Source: Micropterus salmoides
Taxonomy: Eukaryota > Chordata > Actinopteri > Centrarchiformes > Centrarchidae
DNA length: 64,000 bases
Assembly: GCF_014851395.1 (NCBI RefSeq)
Contig: NW_024040040.1
Location: 25,649,000-25,712,999 of the forward strand
Reading direction: 5' to 3'
A program made the translations under genes and the position numbers. The notes under the pieces were generated by a model that ran no database searches, had not been told where the DNA came from, and was given only the letters and a program-made list of their open reading frames with translations. Positions within the stretch are counted from its first letter, which is position 1. The number at the start of each line of letters is the position of its first letter. Shown here piece after piece: positions 56,774 to 64,000 of the stretch.

Positions 56774-58293
56774 CAGTCCCTTTCAAAAGTATTGCAACGA
56801 TAAGGCAAATTCTTTTGTTTTTGTTGTTCACTGAAGACATTTAGGTTCAAGATCAAAAGATGAGACAAGAGTTCAGAATTTCAGCTCTCATTTCGTGGTA
56901 TTCACGTCTAGATGTGTTAAACAACTCAGGACATACCAACCTCTGTTTGAACTCCCATTTTTTAAGTGAGCAAAACTATTGGAACATGTGACTGACATGT
57001 TTCTTGTTGCCCAGGTGTTGCTTTTTAGGTTGATTGTCCAAACATTAAATAGCTCTGCATGACTAGCCTAAGTTTTCATCCTTGGTTCAAACCTATAAAG
57101 ACTGCATTTTCTGTTAAAGAGGATAAACCAACATGAAGACCAGAGAGCTATCTATGGGACAAAAGCAAGCCATTGTCAAGCTGAGAAAAGAAAGAAACTA
57201 CTGGTGTAGTGAGCAACAGACATCGAACAGGTCGACCAAGGAAAACAACAGTAAATGATGGCAGAAATATCGTGAGAGCTGTGAAGAAAACCCCCAAAAC
57301 ATCAGTAAGTGACATCACCAGCGACCTCCACAGTGCAGGGGTGAAGGTATCAAAATCCACTGTTCGAAGAAGACTCAGAGAGCAGAAGATGCAAACCACT
57401 CATCAGCAGTAAGAATCTGAAGGCCAAAGAAGTAAAGAAGGAAAGAAGTACAGAGATGAGCCGCAAAAGTTCTGGAACACAATCTTATGGACTGATGTGT
57501 CCAAGATTAATCTCTACCAAAGTGATGGAAAGGCCAAAGTGTGGTGAAAGAAAGGAACTGCTTATGATCCGAAGCATACAAGCTCATCTGTGAAGCATGG
57601 TGGAGGTACTGTCATGGCTTGGGCGTGCATGGCTGCTTCTGGAACAGGCTCACTAATATTTATTGATGATGTAACTGATGATGGCAGCAGCAGAATGAAT
57701 TCAGAAGTGTACAGAAACATTTTGTCTGCCAATTACGAAATGCATTGAAACTAATCAGGAGGAAGTTTATCATGCAGCAGGACAATGACCCAAAGAAACA
57801 CTGCCAACAAAACAAAGGACTTCATCAGGGGAAAAAAGTGGAAGGTTTTAGACTGGCCAAGTCAATCACCTGACCTTAACCCAATAGAGCATGCATTTCA
57901 CCTCCTTAAGAGGAGACTGAAGGGAGAAACACCCCAAAGCAAACAAGAACTGAAAGAAGCTGCGGTAAAAGCCTGGAATAGCATGAAGAATGCAACAGTT
58001 TGGTGATGTTGATGGGTCGCAGGCTTGAGGCAGTTATTGCAAGCAAGGTTATGCCACCAAATATTAAATGTGATTTAGTTGTTCCATTACTTTGCTCACC
58101 TAAGAATGCTGTGGTCTAATACAAACTGTGATATGTCCTAAGTTGTTTAACACATCTAGATGTGAATACCAGGAAATAAAAGCTGAAATTCTGAACTCTT
58201 GTCTCGACTCATCTTTTGATCTTAGACCCAAATGTCTTCAGTGAACAACAAAAACAAAGGAATTTGCCTTACCAATACTTTTGGAGGGGACTG
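56774..58293 (+). mobile_element. Tc1-like transposon, both ends intact
   Basis: CAGTCCCTTTCAAAAGTATTG at 56774 mirrors CAATACTTTTGGAGGGGACTG ending at 58293. TA flanks both sides (56772-56773 and 58294-58295), the Tc1/mariner target duplication. The terminal inverted repeats extend about 165-170 bp (to about 56940 on the left, from about 58125 on the right) with few mismatches. Total length of 1,520 bp is typical for a full-length Tc1-like element. The transposase inside is dead. Confidence 0.92.
57133..58006 (+). pseudogene. Tc1-like transposase, inactivated
   Basis: The start ATG at 57133 reads MKTRELSMGQKQAIVKLRKE (first helix-turn-helix). A frame change near 57205 leads to HRTGRPRKTTVNDGRN (GRPR AT-hook linker), VSDITSDLHSAGVKVSKSTVRRRL (second helix-turn-helix) and a stop after THQQ. 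In another frame follow FWNTILWTDVSKINLY (first Asp; usual WTDES changed to WTDVS), GGGTVMAWACMAASGTGSL and FIDDV. Then come FIMQQDNDPK (second Asp), VLDWPSQSPDLNPIEHAFHLLKRRL in part (final Glu in PIEH) and a stop at 58006. All three DDE residues are traceable, but several frameshifts and stops separate them. Confidence 0.88.
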
Positions 58294-59220
58294 TATTTTG
58301 CTTCAGTATTGTGCCGATTGGCATTCCACATTGACACATGTGAAAACACTTTTTGAGTTTTAGTTCACATACCAATCAGAGCTGGAGCAGTTTATGTAAA
58401 TAGGCCACAGGTAAACATTTGTTTTGGCTAGCAATGGAGGCTTTAAAGGGGTGAGAATTAGAGAAAGAAAGAGGAGAACATGGACGAGGAGTTGAATAAA
58501 GAAGCAGAGGAAGGGGATTCAGGAAGATAACTGAGCTACCGTGGTTGACCATGTTGTCAACCATGAGATGAGCTTGAGGGAGGCTGGGCAATGGATTCCA
58601 CGAAATCTGAGCCGCTATACTGTTGCAGGTATCAGGGGCGTTTCCAGGCTCTTGAAACATTTGGGGTTTAGCCCAGCCCAGAAATCGTTCATGTTTACAT
58701 GAGCTACATTTTAATTATTACATATCATAGGGATGTTTATAATTACAACTGATAAGTTAACACTGATATTACTAATGGGGGGTCCTTAAATGTGCATGTG
58801 GCAGCTTTTCACCTCAATGATAAATAAATTCATTTAATTTAGTCTGGGACTGTACTCGATGAGAAAAGCGCACTGCTCTTCATCAGAGGTGGAAAACCGA
58901 AACTGAAAACATTGTGATCAGACAGAAATATCCACACAAATGTTAACTTCAGCACCTCTGATAAAGTGTAACTCAGCCGCTTCAGAGGGAAACATCCTGG
59001 AACAGAGAGACAGTCCAAACAGCGCACAGGTGTCTGAGTGAGGAGGATAGAGACACAGAGAGCGAGTAGCAATAATATTGCTACTCATCATCTGATTATT
59101 TTGAAATGAGAAGTGGTAAGTAACTGTAAGAGCTGTGCAGCATTGGTACTGGTTATGTAATATGTACTGTAATTACAAGGGTCTGTCACTACTGTAAAAC
59201 TAATCAAATATTTTTACAAG
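58294..59220. other. Gene-free stretch with a hAT-related module
   Basis: About 58890-58975 is the reverse of ACTTTATCAGAGGTGCTGAA...TCTGTCTGATCA, also found inside the hAT element at 42263-44008. GGGGCGTTTCCAGGCTCTTG at about 58635 looks like an element edge, but its partner was not found. No gene. Confidence 0.5.
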
Positions 59221-59439
59221 AAAACCAGTAACAGGTTGATTGTTGACCCCAGAGCACATGTTTAAAGAGTTTTGCAAGAATTGTTTGCTTTTGCAAGAGA
59301 TGTATATTGTTTTGTGTTTTTGGTGTAAGGTTTTGTGGTTAGTGTGTAGAGTTTTGCAAAAATAGCCAATAGTTTCAAAAATTTTGTCTAAGCAATCAGA
59401 AAAACTGTAACAACACAATATGTGCTGCCATCACAGAAA

Positions 59440-59685
59440 GCAGAATAGAGTTCTTCACCACCATGCCAACCTGGGTCCTTACAATACAGCTCACATACTC
59501 ACTTATGGATAGAATACAAAACATTGTTACAGCTGAATGCCAAATGGAGGCAGAACAGATTCGATACATCGATACTGTGTTCCAGAAATGGTTTCATCAG
59601 CATCCACAATTTTTAATCTCCCTTTCTGAGTCCCATTGAGGACAATTTTTTAAGCACGGAGGTGGAAGGTTTAGGATCTCTAGCC
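59440..59685 (+). pseudogene. IS630-like transposase C-terminal fragment
   Basis: This reads YIDTVFQKWFHQHPQF near 59562-59610, then in another frame SPFLSPIED at about 59621. It corresponds to the WF..HP.(M/F)..LPPYSPFLNPIEEFFSAW region with the catalytic Glu in PIE. The following bases GGAGGTGGAAGG match the RWKV part. It is cut at 59685 by a solo LTR. Earlier parts of the transposase are missing here, so this is a third, independent fragment of the family at 19369 and 56449. Confidence 0.65.
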
Positions 59686-60434
59686 TGTTATGACCCTGGG
59701 GTCATATTTTGTTATTTGTTTATCTCACCCTGCACTGTCAGCTGTTCTCCTCCCTTATAGTGTGTGTGTGTGTGTGTGTGCGTGTATCCAGGTAATGGAG
59801 AACAGGTGGGCACACTGGATTGGTTCTGCAGAGATGATTGGTCGCCTGGATGACAGCAGCCATTTTAAGCCCCTCTTACATGAACTCCCTCTCTCTCTCT
59901 GCCATTCCCAACCTGAGCCTATGTACTGTGTGTATGGTCTGTGTTCATTGTGAGTAAAGAACTGTTGTGAGCATATTAGACTTAGACTGTAAGTGAACCT
60001 GTGTAGTGAACACATTGAACTTTGAACAGCTTAACTTTGTAACTCCAGTTATTGTCATTGACAACCTTGTTTTGTTGGCTTTAGCTATTTTTGTTTGTTA
60101 TATAAAAATTTTCTTTGTTGTAGCTTTGTTGTTCAGCTACTAGCAGTTTAGTAGGAGTGAGAATCTCTTTTTGTTTGCACCCTTTTCTCCTGGTGTTTGG
60201 AATTAGAAGCCTAGTTTAGAGCTTTGTCTTTTCTTTACTTTTTGGTTTTGGTTTAAGAAAGCTTTAGATTTCTTAGAGTGTTTTGGTTGTTATTTTGGGG
60301 ACTGCTCATCTCATAAGCTAATAAAAACTGCTAAATTGTATTTCCTGTGTTTTGGCCTTGCTTGGGAATGGGAAGAGTGGAAAGCCACACCTTTTTGTTG
60401 CGTCCAGGATACCCCTAGACCTTAGGACATAACA
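59686..60434 (+). mobile_element. Solo LTR, 749 bp
   Basis: The element starts TGTTATGACC and ends GGACATAACA, so the outer seven bases are perfectly inverted. TATATAAAA at about 60098 and AATAAA at about 60320 fit a TATA box and polyadenylation signal. The flanks are AGCC (59682-59685) and AGCT (60435-60438), a 4-bp duplication with one mismatch. A TG run lies at 59761-59780. No internal region. Family not identified; it differs from the other LTRs here. Confidence 0.7.
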
Positions 60435-60670
60435 AGCTCGATACCAGAATACTGCTCATGACCAGATTGATGCTCTGTGAAAGGACGGAGTCACATGACA
60501 CCAGGGAGGGAAAATGGCTTTTGTTGCCAGCAGTTTAGACATTAATATCTGTGTGATGTGTTATTTTGAGGAGACAGCAAATTTACACTGTCATACAAAA
60601 ATTTACAAAAATGTGAGAGGTGGATTCACTTTTGTGAGATGCTGTGTGTATATATATATATGGTATATGT

Positions 60671-61790
60671 TGTAGCATGACTACATTGTTTTTATAAATT
60701 CATGAGAATTAATACCAAATTATGAATTTTAATATTCAGAAAATATTAATTCATAAAGATCTCGTTTCGCGGGCACCACCGGAGATCCAATTCGCCCAGA
60801 GTCTCCGGATCTCTGAGTATGGTTTTAATAATTTTACAATTATTCACTAGTGATCAGTTAGTTAATAATCGCTCAATTATCTTAAATCAATCAGTCAGTC
60901 TCGTATCGAAGGGGTAAATTCTCGTGGCAGGGACTTGGAGATAGGCAATACAGTGAAATTTAATAACGGTTGAAACTTTGATTGATCCTAAAACAATCTT
61001 CTCAGGAGCTGGAGAATTTAGTCATTTAAACTTAAATTTGAGCTGGAAAAGTAATCGAGTATAGGATGACATTTCTTTATCATCATTTCTAAAGGAAGTG
61101 TCAGAAAGTATTGTGAACAAAGCATTGATTTACAACATAGAATGAATAAGGTCAGGGATCCTTGCTGAAAATTAAACACTGCAAAATTAACTTATTTAGA
61201 TTCTTTTCAACAACAAAACCAACCAACATGGTAACATAACTATTAAAATGGAGTGGAGAGACCTTGTTAAGTAACTAAAAGATTATTTAATTAAACAAGG
61301 TAATGGCAAGTTATGAGGAGACAGTATTCCTTTGTCCACACAAAGGAATGTGGACTGTGTCCTTTCTCCGGCGTCTGGAGTTTCTCACGCCTAGGCGTGA
61401 AGAGGAGAATATCCTTTGATGAGAGGTAATTAAACAAAGAGGGTGGTCAGTTGCCATGGTTTACGTGTCGGGGGCAGTTTAGGGTTTCCTGCCCTCTCTT
61501 AAGAAGAGTTTCGATAGGCTGTTCAGGAGAACGCTAATCTCTGGTCAGTGTCATTTTAACAGTCAGGCACCAAGGCTTATCACGGCTGCTGCCAAAGGTG
61601 GCCAGTTTTACGATCAGACTGCCTAGAAACAGCACTTACGGAGAGCGAACCTTTCACCTCTTCCTTTGGAGTCTCTTCAGCCGTGTGTTGAGAGTTGATA
61701 TCTCACCCCCCTCCTTCTCCCAGAGAGAGAGAGAGAGAGGAGGAATTTTGAGTTGCCAAATTATTTAATATAAAATGCACAAATCCACAC
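60671..61790 (-). mobile_element. Retroviral-type solo LTR, minus strand, internally deleted
   Basis: In reverse this follows the LTR at 5714-7672 closely, from GTGTGGATTTGTGC (61790) through ATATCAACTCTCAACA and GTCTCTCCACTCCA to GGTGGTGCCC and GCTACA (ending at 60671). Relative to that copy, about 840 bp (equivalent to about 6513-7350) are missing at about 60985. The minus-strand 5' end lacks the first four bases of the consensus start, and no duplication is clear. It sits just downstream of the R4/Rex6 LINE frame. Confidence 0.8.
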
Positions 61791-61950
61791 TGTTTCTTCA
61801 AAACAGTGTCATCCTCAAGCTCGAGTCCTCTCGGGGCCTGGGAGTTTGAGGGTTCTGTGCAGTATCATAGCTGTGCCTAGGACTGCACTCTTCTGGACAG
61901 GGACCTCTGATGTTTTACCTGGAATCTGCTGAAGCCTCTCTCCCAGTTCT

Positions 61951-61997
61951 CTCCCCGATAACCACTGGCACCTCTGTTGCCAGTGGTTATCGGGGAG
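61951..61997. repeat. Perfect 20-bp hairpin inside the Rex6 frame
   Basis: CTCCCCGATAACCACTGGCA (61951-61970), the loop CCTCTGT, then the exact reverse complement (61978-61997). It lies in the endonuclease C-terminal frame and adds about 17 residues (from PDNHWQQ to SGREL) between KLGKWL and ERLQQIPG without breaking the frame. Confidence 0.95.
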
Positions 61998-63274
61998 CCA
62001 CTTTCCCAGTTTGGGGGTCACAGCCCCCAGTGCTCCGATTACCACTGGCACCACTGTTGCTCTTACTTTCCACATCTTTTCTAGCTCCTCTTTCAGCCCT
62101 TGGTATTTCTCAAGCTTCTCATGTTCCTTCTTCTTGATATTGCTGTCGCTTGGGATTGCCAGATCTGTCACTGCAGCCTTCTTTTGCTGTTTGTCGATCA
62201 ACACGATGTCTGGTTGGTTAGCTATTACCAGTTTGTCAGTCTGGATCTTGAAGTCCCACAGGATCTTAGCTCGGTCATTCTCAACTTCCTTAGGAGGTGT
62301 CTTCCATTTTGACCTTGGGACTTCCAGCCCATACTCATGGCAGATGTTCCTGTACACTATGCCAGCTACCTGGTTATGGCGTTCCATGTATGCACTTCCT
62401 GCCTGCATCTTACACCCTGCCGTTATGTGCTGTACTGTCTCAGGGGTATCCTTGCACAGTCTGCACTTGGGGTCCTGCCTGGTGTGGTAGACCCCAGCCT
62501 CTATTGATCTTGTACTGAGTGCCTGTTCTTGTGCCGCCATGATTAGTGCTTCTGTGCTGTCCTTTAGTCCAGCCTTTTCCAGCCACTGGTAGGATTTTGT
62601 GATATCAGCCACTTCTTCTATTTGTCTGTGGTACATGCCGTGCAGCAGCTTGTCTCTCCATTAAGGTTCTTAATCTTCCTTGTCCTCACCCTTGGGTTTC
62701 TGCTGCCTGAGTATTCAATAAGCCCTTCATCTTTGGGGGCCATCTTCCTGATGTACTCCGGGATCTTTGTCGTTTCATCCTGGACAGTGGTCTTGACACT
62801 CACTAGCCCTCGGCCTCCCTCGCTACGCTTGGTGTACAGTCTCAGGGTGCTGGATTTGGGGTGAAACCCTCCATGTATTGTGAGGAGCTTTCTTGTCTTG
62901 ATGTCAGTGGCCTTTATCTCCTCCTTTGGCCAGTTTATTATACCAACGGGGTATCTGATGACTGACAGGGCGTATGTGTTGATGGCTCGGATCTTGTTTT
63001 TCCCTTTCAGCTGGCTTTTCAGAACCTGCCTTACTCTTTGTAGGTATTTGGCTGTGGTGGACTTCCTTGCTGCCTCCTCATGGTTTCCATTAGCCTGCGG
63101 CACCCCAAGGTATTTGTAGCTGTCCTGAACATCTGCAATGTGGCCTTCTGGTTGTTCAACCGTCTCGGTTCTGATCATTTTCCCTCTTTTTGATACCATA
63201 CGACCACACTTGTCCAGTCTGAACGACATTCCAATGTTGTTGCTGTAGATCCTGGTAGTTTGGATCAGTGAGTT

Positions 63275-63307
63275 GATGTCTTGCTCATTTCTGATGAGCA
63301 AGACATC
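63275..63307. repeat. Perfect 14-bp hairpin inside the Rex6 frame
   Basis: GATGTCTTGCTCAT (63275-63288), the loop TTCTG, then the exact reverse complement (63294-63307). It lies just after the YMDD motif, where the protein reads DIDVLLIRNEQDINSL, and keeps the frame. Confidence 0.95.
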
Positions 63308-64000
63308 GATGTCTACATTGATGTCATCCATGTAGAGGAGTTGAACGATGGTTGTTCTTCTTTGGAACCGGTATCTGTAGCCAGTCTTTGTGATGATCTG
63401 GCTGAGGAGGTTCAGGCCTATGTAGAACAGCAGCGGGGATAGTGCATGACCTTGGTATATGCCGCACTTGATGGTAACTTGTGCAATTGGCTTTGAGTTG
63501 GCTTCCAGACTTGTTTTCCACAGCCCAATTGAGTTCTTGATGAAGGCTGTTAGTGTCCTGTTGATCTTGTACATTTCCAAGCATTCCAGTATCCATGTAT
63601 GTGGCATTGAATCATAGGCTTTCTTGTAGTCAATCCAGGCAGTGCACAGATTGGTCTGCCTGATCATGCAGTCTAGAGTGACTGCTCTATCAACCAGTAG
63701 CTGGTGCTTGGCTTCCCTGGTATTACTGCCCATTCCCTTCTGGGCCCTGTCCATGTATTGAGCCATGTGCCTACTCATCTTAGCTGCTATGATGCCTGAC
63801 AGGAGCTTCCATGTTGTGCAGAGGCAGGTCATTGGCCGGTAGTTGGATGGAATTGTTCCCTTCTGGGGATCCTTCATGATCAGGACTGTCCGTCCTAGGG
63901 TTAACCATTCTGGGTGGGTCCCATCCATCAGCAGTTGGTTCATTTGTGCTGCCAGGCGTTCATGGAGTGCAGTTAGTTTCTTCAGCCTGTAAGTGTGGAT

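Larger units (their letters stand above)
61815..64000 (-). pseudogene. R4/Rex6-type LINE (RT plus restriction-like endonuclease), partial
   Basis: This runs off the right edge; the minus strand enters in frame. The first frame (63943-62618, 441 codons) holds reverse transcriptase motifs TVLIMKDPQKGTIPSNYRPM, CTAWIDYKKAYDS (first Asp), IYQGHALSPLLF and LLYMDDINV (YMDD intact). A frameshift near 62660 moves to 62636-61815 (273 codons). That frame contains CRLCKDTPETVQHITAGC (a CCHC zinc motif) and WDFKIQTDKLVIANQPD...VTDLAIPSD, where PD and D 14 residues apart fit the restriction-like endonuclease of R2/R4 elements. It ends LHRTLKLPGPERTRA and a stop. Apart from one frameshift it is well preserved. 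Two perfect hairpins (see separate entries) add residues not expected in the family. Confidence 0.9.

Overview
The window looks like intergenic or deep intronic DNA of a teleost fish, probably a percomorph; no species can be named from it. I found no host protein-coding gene, rRNA or tRNA gene, and no CRISPR array. What can be recognised is almost entirely transposable elements of families typical of fish: hAT, PIF/Harbinger-like, a TTAA-flanked (piggyBac or Kolobok type) element, Tc1-like and IS630-like DNA transposons, Ty3/gypsy-like and retroviral solo LTRs, a DIRS-type element, LINEs of the L2/Rex1, L1 and R4/Rex6 types, and a tRNA-derived SINE. CA/TG microsatellites are also present. Every element-encoded protein I could read is broken, although a few frames stay open for 240 to 440 codons.

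Layout. 0.3-2.3 kb holds rearranged copies of one unclassified repeat; the same family returns on the other strand at 48.6-49.3 kb. 2.3-3.8 kb is a minus-strand gypsy-type LTR split by a Harbinger-like MITE with TAA duplications. 4.0-9.2 kb holds three hAT-like elements, one of them split by a 2-kb retroviral solo LTR with a 4-bp duplication. 9.2-13.7 kb is repeat-poor. 13.7-14.8, 25.7-26.7 and 28.2-29.1 kb are three copies of one Harbinger-like family. 15.8-19.2 kb contains two solo LTRs (2.4 kb and 0.7 kb), both with target-site duplications. 19.4-20.0 kb is a broken IS630-like transposase exon. 20.2-24.6 kb holds an unclassified repeat with a 151-bp internal period and an L2-type LINE fragment. 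29.2-31 kb is a decayed DIRS element.

34.6-39.7 kb is the most complex locus. A LINE C-terminal fragment is split by a teleost repeat, which carries an L2/Rex1-type LINE, which is split by a minus-strand SINE, which is itself split by a 742-bp near-identical copy of the LINE's own 3' region. 40.0-41.1 and 47.4-47.8 kb are L1 fragments. 42.3-44.0, 44.3-45.6 and 52.0-54.2 kb are non-autonomous DNA transposons with clear target-site duplications. 49.8-50.5 and 56.8-58.3 kb are Tc1-like elements. 59.7-60.4 kb is a solo LTR inserted in another IS630-like transposase fragment. 60.7-61.8 kb is an inverted, internally deleted relative of the 5.7-kb retroviral LTR. The right edge (61.8-64.0 kb) is a minus-strand R4/Rex6 LINE that runs off the window.

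The most noteworthy observations are the LINE-in-SINE-in-LINE duplication in which both copies lack the catalytic reverse-transcriptase motif, and four long perfect hairpins. Two of the hairpins lie in frame inside the Rex6 LINE and look like template-switch mutations. I did not find a convincing new biological system.
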